Shown piece by piece: positions 12,546-21,346 of a stretch of 64,000 nucleotides of DNA. Position numbers and translations under genes: made by a program. The stretch covers positions 29,399,445 to 29,463,444 of the forward strand of contig OZ018411.1 in NCBI GenBank assembly GCA_963969595.1, given 5' to 3'. The DNA comes from Neckera pumila. Taxonomy: Eukaryota > Streptophyta > Bryopsida > Hypnales > Neckeraceae. Under the pieces are notes generated by a model. It was not told where the DNA came from, did no database searches, and saw only the letters and a program-made list of their open reading frames with translations. How positions within the stretch are numbered: the stretch's first letter is position 1; every line of letters starts with the position of its first letter.

Positions 12546-12917
12546 TCACCTCGTTAGGTCTCTCAAGCGTTTCCAAAGCTGTGTCCACCAAGGAACAGAT
12601 CCTGAAGGGCGTTCTTCTCGATTATATCCATACATTGACCCCTCCTGTATAACCCCCTTGTCAATAAGGTCGGCTTTTTTAACCACGGTCAGAACTTTGT
12701 TCTCGATGCACGCATCATATGACATGAACACCGACGTTGGTGGGTCAGAATCATCTAGAACCCTAGCAGAATAATCTCGATATGTTGCTTCAAGATCAAT
12801 CTCTAGCACAAAATTTTGTCCCTCCGATAATGTTTTCACAAGCCAGTATACACCTCCACTTCCCCATCTTAAATCAAGCTTGTGTCCAGATGAGTTGATT
12901 ATTTTTGTTTTAATCAT
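12546..12917 (-). CDS. Small DUF7748-like plant protein, function unknown
   Basis: The 123-residue protein starts MIKTKIINSSGHKLDLRWGS. I associate its N-terminal 90 residues (a short beta-rich domain with a conserved ATYRDY motif near residue 45 and a YDACIENKVLTV stretch) with the uncharacterised plant domain DUF7748, best represented in bryophytes and lycophytes; this is from memory and unconfirmed. The basic tail PWWTQLWKRLRDLTR is shared with a copy at about 35.9 kb. The start is the first ATG after a likely 5' UTR intron acceptor (TTTTCAG at about 12955 on the minus strand). No signal peptide or membrane segment is seen. The stop is TGA preceded by an AG|GTGAGA donor-like sequence, so a further exon cannot be excluded. 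The gene stands alone, with transposon debris on both sides. Confidence 0.7.
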   Translation of the reverse strand: MIKTKIINSSGHKLDLRWGSGGVYWLVKTLSEGQNFVLEIDLEATYRDYSARVLDDSDPPTSVFMSYDACIENKVLTVVKKADLIDKGVIQEGSMYGYNREERPSGSVPWWTQLWKRLRDLTR

Positions 12918-13167
12918 CGTATAGGATGCGTTTCCACTGCTTTCTCACCTGAAAACAAAGCCAGGTATGGTCATCAAAATTCAGCCTTCTCCCCATAGGA
13001 GCTGAGCTAAGGATGACATCAAATGGATCCAATGATTACCACATCTTATGCCTAGGTGCTCTATGAAAATACTCTAATTGCCACAGATATTGCCGTACTT
13101 GGATAGCACTTTGGAGTATCAAATAAAGTCTAAAACTCAGCTTCAGCACTTCAAAGTATATTCTTAA

Positions 13168-13650
13168 CCCCTAAACTCCCAAGACCTTTTTTTCATCAAA
13201 ACCACTCAAAACTGCCATTTCTATTGCAAGGAGGAAAAAACATTATAAGCACCTGGTAGATTGTCCTCTTGCTGCAGGAGTAAAAAGAAAAGAGATTTCA
13301 AGCTAGATCACAAGACTAGCATAACAAGACTAGCATAACACAAGACTAGCTAGCATAACAATGTGCAGAGAATTTCACCTAGGAGACTGTCCGCTTGCTG
13401 AAGGAGTCAAAAGAAGAGAGGTTTCGAGCTAGATCGATCAAGAGAAGGAGAAGCTGCATCGAGAGTCGACGAACCTGGCTCGATCAAGGCCCTGCGGCAA
13501 CGCGCTCCAGCAGTCCAAGTCTGAAACTAAGCTTAGCTGCGGGGAATGGCACGGAGACTGCTCGCTCGCACGCAGCTGAGGAAGAGATCCAGGCGGTACA
13601 AAGTGCAAACTTTGGTGGGTTCTGAAGTCCATAATCCTAACCCTACCTTA
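13168..13650 (+). repeat. Composite: family A end fragment joined to family H unit
   Basis: TTAA at 13164-13167 is followed by CCCCTAAACTCCC and about 80 bp of family A sequence, then a switch to GC-richer family H. H runs at about 13386-13622 and carries CAAGAGAAGGAGAAGCTGC, GTCGACGAACCTGGCTCG and GTGCAAACTTTGGTGGG. The same junction, reversed, occurs at 30850-31260. ACAAGACTAGCATAAC is tandemly repeated about three times at 13312-13358. A 76-codon frame across H is open in both copies, but its homologues in the 31 kb array are interrupted, so coding is doubtful. Confidence 0.6.
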
Positions 13651-13868
13651 GGACGGCCAGGGAGAACTGACCCTTGTATTGCCCCGAGTTTTACCCTTGC
13701 AGAAAACGCTGAAATTTTTTATTTGTCACATTTGATAAAATTTGCAATTTCTGTATTCATATTTGCAATCAGAGGCCCCAAATTAGTTACGAGGTGCGGA
13801 GAAATACAAAATTTAAGCGGCACAAAATAGAGGGCAGTTTTTACATTTACCTTTTGATGGGGCAATTA
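13651..13868 (+). repeat. Family D dispersed repeat fragment
   Basis: It contains the family D signature TATTCATATTTGCAATCAGA followed by a GGCCC(C/T)AAATTAG motif. Other copies are at about 30611-30850, 33126-33360, 48110-48270 and 50080-50270, all on the plus strand. No terminal repeats are evident in any copy; the class is unknown. Confidence 0.55.
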
Positions 13869-13904
13869 GAACCACCCATAACCACCCATAACCACCCATA
13901 ACCG
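13869..13904 (+). repeat. 10-bp tandem repeat, three copies
   Basis: ACCACCCATA is repeated three times, perfect, at 13870-13899 or so. Confidence 0.85.
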
Positions 13905-14355
13905 ACCGAATAAGCAATTCTGACATGATTTGAAGTAGTACAAGGCAAGATAAATATTTTCAGAGGTGCATCTATAGAAAAGACAAGGATTGCAAAAAAA
14001 TTGGTAATTTTATCGCTTGAATTGAAATTACTATGAATTTTTAAGCCAAAAGTTGGCCTTCACCTATGTCCAATGTATAGAGTCTTTCAATTCCAATCAT
14101 TTAAGAGACTACTAATTGTTCACTTTGGCACTCCAATCCAAGCACATGTGTCGAGACAAGAATGGTGGAACTGATGATTGCAAACCAACACTTAATAGTT
14201 GGAAATGAGTGCTAGCCTCTATTGCATTTAAGAAACACTATTTTTTTATTTTTTTATTTTTTTTTGACACAAATGAAATGGTAATTTATTGCAAAGAATA
14301 AAAATACAAATAACCAGCAACAAGAGGCCTGGCGACAAGACCAGACTCACATTAA
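13905..14355. other. Intergenic, nothing recognised
   Basis: No gene or array; a T-rich run occurs near 14240-14265. TTAA at 14352-14355 borders the next element. Confidence 0.5.
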
Positions 14356-14577
14356 TCCTTGAACGCCGACGAGGACGTTGTGCGTCCTTTGAATGACAAA
14401 GAATCTTTCCCTACATGACAGAAGTGCAACTTTCCATCCTTGGTATTAGGAGTGAAAAGGTAAGATCTTCAGTAGTTCCTTGACTTTCAATGAATAAATT
14501 AGGCTTTTTCAAAGTAGATGATGTCACACGGAATCACAATACATGATTTCCAAGGCTACCGGTCCGTCCTTCAAGGG
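14356..14577 (+). mobile_element. Short family B element, TTAA on both sides
   Basis: TTAA at 14352-14355 and 14578-14581 flank 222 bp. The left end is TCCTTGAACGCCGACGAGG. The complement of the right end is CCCTTGAAGGACGGACCGG, which gives an imperfect terminal inverted repeat. It is collinear with the family B copy that starts at 17192 (shared AAAGTAGATGATG and GAAGTGCAA-type segments). Confidence 0.7.
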
Positions 14578-14857
14578 TTAAGAAATCCTATTGAATGACG
14601 ATGGGGTGGTGGTTGGTAATGGGGGGTTCTACCTTAGAGGGGTCAGTCCTCCCTGGTGGGTTTGTGCGGGCCTTCAAAGCCGCGCCTCTCCCTGCGTCGT
14701 TCCAGGGTTAAGTGCGGAATCTAGTCTTCTTAGTAAAATCCTAAAGTGACTAGAGTAAATCTGCCATTTACTTGACAGACTAAAAAACAGCTAGTGAAAG
14801 TCCCAATAACCGCACAATAATCACGCAGTACAGCGACTGGGATGATTTTTGTATAGG

Positions 14858-15062
14858 GCAATGCCCGCAGAGAAGGGCATTACGCCAAACAATCGGCCGA
14901 CGAGGAGGGTCGATTATTTGGCGCAATGCTCGATGATAAGGGTATTGCCCGACGTAAAGCACAAGCAAAATTCAATGAAAACCCGGATGATAAATTGGAG
15001 CCAGATGAAAAATCCGTAATCCTCGATTACGCGGGTTTGCTTGCGTAATCGGGCATTACGGT
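14858..15062. repeat. Two neighbouring GC-rich hairpins with ATTACG motifs
   Basis: In 14858-14952, CGCCAAACAATCG pairs with CGATTATTTGGCG, extended outward by GGGCAATGCCC and GGGTATTGCCC. In 15027-15062, CGTAATCCTCGATTACGC pairs imperfectly with GCGTAATCGGGCATTACG. The G+C is well above that of the flanks. I see no target duplication; these may be remains of a MITE rich in short inverted repeats. Confidence 0.6.
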
Positions 15063-15103
15063 GCAGAAACTTCCCCGTAGAATGAACGGGAGAAGTCCCA
15101 CGA

Positions 15104-15373
15104 GTGGTTTACGTAAAGACGCTCTCCGTCACCACCTTTCCCCTAGACATCAGAAACTGGATTAACCGCCTCCTTATCATAACATTATTAACGATTAGTG
15201 TGGGGGTCCCTTTCGCTCCCCCAGTTTCAGGACCTCCCTTGCCACTGAGCTTTGTCCTGTCAGGTTACATTAATGTTATGACCAATGAAATCTTCTCAAT
15301 TATAACTAAAATCTCCCCAGGTATCCAGGGGGGATTATTCCTCATGTCAGAGGGAAGAAGAGCACTTGGTTAA
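15104..15373 (+). CDS. Unrecognised 89-codon open frame, coding doubtful
   Basis: A frame with a non-ATG start, MVYVKTLSVTT in conceptual reading, runs through a stretch of balanced composition. It has a hydrophobic segment (LLIITLLTISVGVPFAPP) near residues 23-40, which could be one membrane helix. No family is recognised, no splice sites or neighbouring exons were found, and it lies next to hairpin repeats. It could be a captured or degenerate gene piece or chance. Confidence 0.2.
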   Translation: MVYVKTLSVTTFPLDIRNWINRLLIITLLTISVGVPFAPPVSGPPLPLSFVLSGYINVMTNEIFSIITKISPGIQGGLFLMSEGRRALG

Positions 15374-15907
15374 CAATGTTATGTATAAACCCATGCCCTC
15401 CTCGGAGTCCTCACCCTTGCAAGCGCATTCTCCACAGCCAAGCAGGTCTTTCAGGTGCCCCAATCCACAAAATCCACCACTAGGGCGCACAGCTTCCCAT
15501 TCACAATCTTAGAGCAAATCTAGTGTAGTAATGGAACAAGCATGGGAATTGCACAATGACGGGGCAACTATGGTGGCTCTCATAAATATTCCTACACTTC
15601 AAAAATTGTCATAACTAATTGAAAATTAGAATTTTCCTACAAATTTTGGACATGTTTGGATATTTTGGATATTTTTCCAACAAAATTCGGATTTTTGGAG
15701 ATTTTTGGAGATTTTTGGAGTGAATTATAAGAAATGTAAAAATTTGGAGTTATACTTTAGGCAGTATTATTTCATTCAACAAAATTTTAAAGTGTGAGGG
15801 ACTCTTACCAAAAAATTCTAAGAGAAATCTTATTTCACTTACTAAAGAATCTTGAAAACAATTTACTAATATTAAAAGGTTTTTTTTTCACTAATAAATT
15901 TGATTAA
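15374..15907. other. Intergenic with a short 11-bp tandem
   Basis: GGAGATTTTTG-type units repeat three times at about 15688-15720. Otherwise AT-rich with no gene. Confidence 0.5.
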
Positions 15908-16823
15908 CCTCTAAAGGACCAACATGTATTTTTTGGCCATATAGAATTTTTGGGCAGGTACGTACAACTAGAGATTTCTATATTTTTGACTGAAATTTTA
16001 GTGGAAGGTGGGGGCAAGGAATATCTTTCATATGCACCAAATTTCATGACATTTGGAAATACAAGTAAAAACTTATGGCCCAATATGTTATTTTTTTTCA
16101 TAATTGGGCAGTGCGGGCAGATAAAAATTACTTTTTTCGAAAACAAAAATTTGAAATTAGTTTTCTAGAATTATATGTAGGTAAAAAACTTTGAATCATC
16201 CCATTTTGATCAATGAGTCAAAAGTTATGAAGATTTTAAGTTTGCGGACAGATTTAGATTCTCTACTCTAAAATAAACTTTGAAGTCCTAAATCTTACTC
16301 AATTTTCAATTTTTTTGAAAATAATTTCCTAGAATGTAGAATATTTATTAAAACATAACCACCGTTGGAATTAACATTTTTCAGTTCCATAATTAAATTC
16401 TTGACAATTTTGTATTTCAAATCATTCTCTACTACTATCTACTTACTATTTTTTCCTATATGTTGTACAATTCCAATTGAAGTGAAAATTTTCAAGCATG
16501 TAGCCAACTTTTCTAGGAAAAAGATTGCAAAGAAGCACCATCGTTTGGGACATTTTTTCATCAAAAATCGAGCTTGTGAAGTGCTGCTATCCTGAAAAAT
16601 GCAGGGCCAAAAAAATGATTTTAGTGAATTTGAATGCTTATAACTTGCAATCCACATGGTGGAAAATCCTGAAATTTTTACCATATGTTTTCAAGTCACC
16701 ATACTACAAGATCCTACGGTTACATATGTCCAGAAAAGTTTTTTTTCAAAAATTGGATATTTGTACTAAAAATGGCAATTTTTGAGCGTTTTTGGTGAGA
16801 ACGTAGTCATGGAACTTTAGGGG
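15908..16823 (+). mobile_element. Family A element, 916 bp, TTAA on both sides
   Basis: TTAA at 15904-15907 and 16824-16827 flank CCTCTAAAGGACCAACATG at the left and GGAACTTTAGGGG at the right, which are inverted copies over the outer 10 bp or so. It belongs to the same subgroup as 18827-19385 and 62585-63504 (shared TTGCAATCCACATGGTGGAA-type internal segment and a GAGCGTTTTTGGTGA end). Open frames inside are short and not shared in frame between copies. Confidence 0.8.
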
Positions 16824-17191
16824 TTAAATTATCAAAATCATCAAAAAAAAATTAAAAAAATTAAAAATCATTTTCTATGAGTATAATACTTATACTTCAA
16901 TATGTCCAAAATCTATGGGAAAATTCTAATTTTTCAATTAATTATGGCAATTTTTGAATTGTACAAATACTTACGAGAGCCACTATAAAAAAAGGTCCCA
17001 ATGTACATGGCGTGGGTCTCTCTTTATTACCAGACTTGACATTTTCAATCCACTACACGACAATTGAAGACAATTTGAAGAGTCTGCGAGGTGGCACATA
17101 ATAGCAAAAGTCATCATTGTTATATCTTTTCATCCTCGTTATGTATGTTGATAAATTGGAATTCCACTTTTGCAAGAAGGTCTTTGTTTAA

Positions 17192-18310
17192 CCTTGTAAC
17201 GCTAGTGCGGATACTAAGTGTCCAATGAATGACAAAAATCATTGCATATAGGATAGAAGTGCAATTGTTCATCCCTAGGTTTTTGTGCAAAAAGGAGAGG
17301 CCTTGCACAGTAGTTTGACCTCAAATGAGTACTTTTGGTTTTTTTAACCCCTAATGACCATTTGTGCCCTCGGGGAACAATTTGAGTCTAAGCAAGTTCC
17401 TATTGTTTCAATTTGAGTGATACTTTTTGGAATTTTATGAAGTTGTATATTTTTGGGAGAGCTTTGTGAATATATAATTTTTATTTTAATTGATGCCCAA
17501 GAGAAAACGTTATGGCACAATAAGCAAAAAAAATCACAAAAAGTAAAAAAAAAAAATTATTTTTTATTTCTCAAATATTATATTTTTGTCTACATGTGAA
17601 GCTTTGTTTCATTCAATTTGGACTAATATGAGAAAGTTATGGACAGTCTTAGTTTTTCAAGCAATCTAAGCATCTTCTTGAAAAAATAACTTATAGAATT
17701 CATTTATGAATGCAATTTTTAGAATTTTTCAAAAAAAATTATTAGACATGGTTAGATTTTCTTGCTAAAAAAATTTTACTGTTGGAATTCTTATGATTCA
17801 ATTTCCTCTAAAAGCTATCAACAATTTAGTTTTTTCTTTAATCTTCAATCCACTTCTTTTTAACAATTATTCAATGATTGAAAATTAAGTGCTTTTTTTC
17901 CAAGATTTTTTTGTAGATTTTCAACTCAACTACTTAACATAAGTAATTCAAAAATCAAAATCAATAGTGCAAAAAATTTGAACAAAAAAGATTCAAAGCC
18001 AAAAGATCTAGTCAAGCAAGGTGCAAAAAAGACTTGTTTTCTTCACTTTAAATGCATATATCTTACAATCTACATGGTCAAAGTTTCTAAAATTTCTTCC
18101 GCGTATTTATTTACTAGTCAAATATAAGATCTTATGGTTGGATATGCAAAAAACAACAATTTTTTAAATTCTTTTCTCTTTGCAATAGAAATGATAGATT
18201 TGAGTAGTTTTTTATAGGAAAATCACCTTGGTCCTTAGGGGTTAAAGTAGATGATGCACACTGTGTCAAAAAGGATTTTTTTTGCGGAGACGAGCCCGTC
18301 TTTATAAGTG
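17192..18310 (+). mobile_element. Family B element split by a family A insertion
   Basis: The left part (17192-17343) begins CCTTGTAACGCTAGTGCGG after TTAA at 17188-17191. The right part (18246 to about 18310) begins AGTAGATGATGCACACTG. The uninterrupted homologue at 14356-14577 reads CTTTTTCAAAGTAGATGATG across the junction. The right terminus has eroded (GCCCGTCTTTATAAG). Confidence 0.65.
17348..18241 (+). mobile_element. Family A element, 894 bp, inserted into family B
   Basis: TTAA at 17344-17347 and 18242-18245 flank CCCCTAATGACCATTTGTG at the left and GGTCCTTAGGGG at the right. The left end carries TGCCCTCGGGGAACAA, the degenerate palindrome typical of this subgroup. Flanks on both sides belong to one family B element, which places this insertion after that of family B. 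Confidence 0.8.
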
Positions 18311-18826
18311 TAATGTAGAATATTTCCTCTCCTTCTTCTTTTTAATGCAAAAAAGTCTATTTGAGGTTTGGATTGTCGGCTTTGCATTGGAGCAGGGTTT
18401 TTTTAAAAGTCCATGGAATGGAATGAGGTATGCCTACTTCCTCTTCACAATTTGGATATTGTGCATGTTCTTGTTTCTTTATTAGAAATGCTCTTAGTCC
18501 TTACAGGACTGTGTAGTACAAAGATGTAAGGAATTTATAATTAGATTTCAACCTCATTGCTTATAAATTGCAATAAAATTTGTAGGAAGAAACCTTTTTG
18601 CATTCTATTCTTTGAAGGTGAATCTTAACAGGACATTTAATAATCATGCCAAATTTCAAAGCATTCAAATCTCTATTTTATTGTGGAAAAGTATTTGAAT
18701 TTTGCCCTATTTGGTGATTGGCAAGGCTATTCTATGCATTTGACATGTCACAAATGTGGATACAACTGTCGGTCACACATTTAGGTCGGAGTTGTACACT
18801 TGACGCCAATTTGGCTATTTTCTTAA

Positions 18827-19385
18827 CTATAAAGGACCAAATGGCGATTTTTGGCAACATAGCGATTTTAGGCAGCTCACTACGAACGGAAATTTTAATT
18901 TTTTTTCTTTGAAAATTTCACATAACAATTGCTCAAGGAGTACCTTTAAGGCCCAACAATTTTCAAAACTTTTGACTACATGGTAAAAAGTTATTAGATG
19001 ATATGTCATTTTCAATGGTTGGCGAGCAGCTCAAAAAATATTCTAAAAAAACACTTTTTAAAAATAAAAGTTTGAAATTGGTTTTCTAGGTTTTGAACAC
19101 CTCATAATTTTTCATGACTTAGATTAAATATGATCTTGTGAAGTGCAACTGCCCAGTTTTTCACATGGCCCAAAAAAGGGGTTTTATCAATTCAAATGCT
19201 AATATCTTGCAATTTGCATGGTGGAAAATTCTGAAATTTTTTCTACATATTCTCAAACAAGCTTACTACAGGTTCCTACTATTACACATGTCCAAAAATG
19301 TTTTTGTTCTAAAATTTGTTACTTGTATTTGAAATGGCAGTTTTAGAGCGTTTTTGGTGAAAACATAGTCTCTGACCTTTAGGGG
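18827..19385 (+). mobile_element. Family A element with an internal deletion (559 bp)
   Basis: TTAA at 18823-18826 and 19386-19389 flank CTATAAAGGACC at the left and GACCTTTAGGGG at the right. The counterpart in the right arm (62585-63504) is 920 bp, so about 360 bp of interior have been lost here. The right TTAA is shared with the adjoining family B element. Confidence 0.75.
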
Positions 19386-19389
19386 TTAA

Positions 19390-20127
19390 CCTTGCAATGC
19401 TGCTACGGATACTAAATGTCCGATGGATGACTTCACTTGGCACTATAGGATGGAAAATGATGTTTTTTCATCCAATTAATTTATTTGGAGGATACTTGAG
19501 TACATTTTCAATGAATAGTATTGCAAAGTCCCTCATTATGGTCATGTAGACTTTTCTAAGTGAGGATAATGCTCAATCCATGGATCACCTTTGTAGTGTA
19601 TTTGGGCCATTTCTTGCTATTTCTTATGGATGTGAATTTCAGCCATAAAAATCTTTTTTTTCTTAAATTTGAGTTCAACTAATGAGATGAAGCTATTCAA
19701 GTGTAGTTTCTTCTACAATTGGAAATGTTGAAAAATTCATAAATTCCAATATTTTATAGCAATATGAACTTTGGACCTATAATCATGATTTGTTGATTTT
19801 CTAATTTTAAAATGACACAATAACTTTGGTTTTATACCATGATGTTCTACATTGTAATATACATCTTTGGTGAAAATTTCATATTTTTTTATTATAGTTT
19901 TGTATTTCATGTGAATTTCCTTTTTTTTTCTTAAAAATTTCATAATAATTTCAAAGTTTCCAAAAAAATATTTGAAAATTTTAGCACTGGTAGATATAAG
20001 TTATGACTCCATCTCTGAAAAATTAATTTAAAATTTTTCATTCGTATCCAGTTGTAAAATGGCAGCAAACATGAGTGATGACAGTTGAAGCTTGAAAACA
20101 GTGGTCCCCGGCCGTCCTTTTTCAGGG
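19390..20127 (+). mobile_element. Family B element, 738 bp, TTAA on both sides
   Basis: TTAA at 19386-19389 and 20128-20131. The left end is CCTTGCAATGCTGCTACGG and the right end is GGCCGTCCTTTTTCAGGG, whose complement starts CCCTGAAAAAGGACGG. This is the best complete copy of the family in the window. In the right arm the interior and right half are deleted. Confidence 0.7.
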
Positions 20128-20131
20128 TTAA

Positions 20132-20468
20132 ATCAGATTATCTGTCACCAAATCGTCATTTGAAGATTTTTGCATTGTACGCACTACGCAGTCCGTCTGG
20201 GACTCTGTCTATGTCTGGGACTCTGGGATAGACGGCCTTAAACGACTACAGTACAATGATAGGGGTCTACAACAATCTAAGTAAGGAGGATTTGTTTTTA
20301 TCGATGATTTACCTTTTCTTGGAACAAGTCAGAAGGAACTTCATTGATGAGAGCTCTACCGATGATTCTGTAGATCGGGCTGTCGGCTTGTTGGCATGTG
20401 TACTCTTACTGTCCACTTTCATTTAATTTTGTAATAAGAGCGACCCTACGGCAGGGCGTCAAGGGGCC
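20132..20468. other. Unique-looking spacer within the duplicated arm
   Basis: It contains GATAGACGGCCTTAAACGACTACAG and a stretch shared with 62200-62400 in the other arm. The right edge (about 20437-20468, AGAGCGACCCTACGGCAGGG then GGGGCC) resembles 26505-26545 and 62142-62175 and may be a small eroded repeat. No gene is seen. Confidence 0.4.
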
Positions 20469-20961
20469 TAAGGGCCTCTTCACACTATGGCCGTCCAAGT
20501 CGAGAGGCCGTGGGATTGAGAGTCCAAACTTTTGGTGAGAGTCCAAAGAAATGAGCAATAAATGATAGGTTTTGGAGCCTTTGGCCGGCCATAGTGTGAA
20601 GCTTCCAAAGGCCAAGCCCAAAGTCCAAACCTATACCATTTGTTCAACTTCTATCCTTCTCTCTCCACATTTGTCCATCCAATTTCTGAAATTCCCTATG
20701 AAGCCTCATTCATGTGGCAATTTTTTCAAGCAAAAGCTAAAAAAACATGAAAAAAGGTCATAAACAGCCTTGGAAAAAAAATCACAGCACATGCTCTCAT
20801 CATCAAACAAGCAATATAAAGGATATAAATGGAATAAGAGGATGGCATTGGAATAAAAAGGGGGCATCCTATGCAAAGGGAATGCAAAAGGAAGTAGGTA
20901 CATTGAATGCAAAGACTCCCCATTGTCATGGTGGAGACTAGGTTCCAAACCCCAACGGCGA

Positions 20962-20999
20962 CAAATAACAAATAACAAATAACAAATAACAAATAACAA
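20962..20999 (+). repeat. 7-bp tandem repeat AACAAAT
   Basis: About five perfect units lie inside the PIF-like element. Confidence 0.9.
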
Positions 21000-21094
21000 A
21001 TGGAGAAGGACATTTCTGTCTTGCAAAAAATAGTCCACAGAGATCTAGCGGCTGAGATCTTGTCAGTTTCTTATTTTTATGAGAAAAAAATTCT

Positions 21095-21180
21095 GAAAAA
21101 TTTGACGGACTCTCGAGGAGAATTTGGGTCCTACATTTTGTAGGACCCAAACTCTCCTCGAGAGTTTGTCAAATTTTTCT
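21095..21180. repeat. Long near-perfect hairpin, 7-nt loop
   Basis: ACTCTCGAGGAG followed by AATTTGGGTCCTA (21109-21133) pairs with 21141-21165 with one mismatch in 25. Pairing continues outward through GAAAAATTTGAC and GTCAAATTTTTC, giving a stem near 40 bp. It is nested in the 872-bp element. Confidence 0.85.
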
Positions 21181-21346
21181 GCCATGTAAGCATTTTGCTG
21201 CCATGTAGGCAGTTTTGAGAGCGACGGACTTTGGATTGTGGCACGTAGTGTGAAGGCTCGAGAGGCCAAACTTCGGGGTTTCTGAAATCTGATTGGTGGA
21301 AACCAACGAACTCTCAACCGATGACCGTAGTGTGAAGTGGCCCTAA

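Larger units (their letters stand above)
20472..21343. mobile_element. PIF/Harbinger-like element, 872 bp, TAA duplication
   Basis: The left end GGGCCTCTTCACACTATGG and the complement of the right end, GGGCCACTTCACACTACGG, form the terminal inverted repeat. TAA at 20469-20471 and 21344-21346 is the target duplication. The right arm of the inverted duplication lacks the element and reads AAGGGGCCTAAGACCATC across the site (complement of about 62135-62150), with one TAA. No transposase frame is seen. The interior holds an AACAAAT tandem at 20962-20999 and a strong hairpin at 21095-21180. Confidence 0.85.

Noticed and set aside
13870..13904. CRISPR-like array in short tandem repeats (also 20962-20999 and 55111-55760)
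   Set aside because: Units are contiguous without unique spacers, and the genome is eukaryotic.
15104..15373. Organelle-derived membrane-protein gene
   Set aside because: The hydrophobic segment alone is not diagnostic, and no motif of a mitochondrial or plastid gene could be matched.
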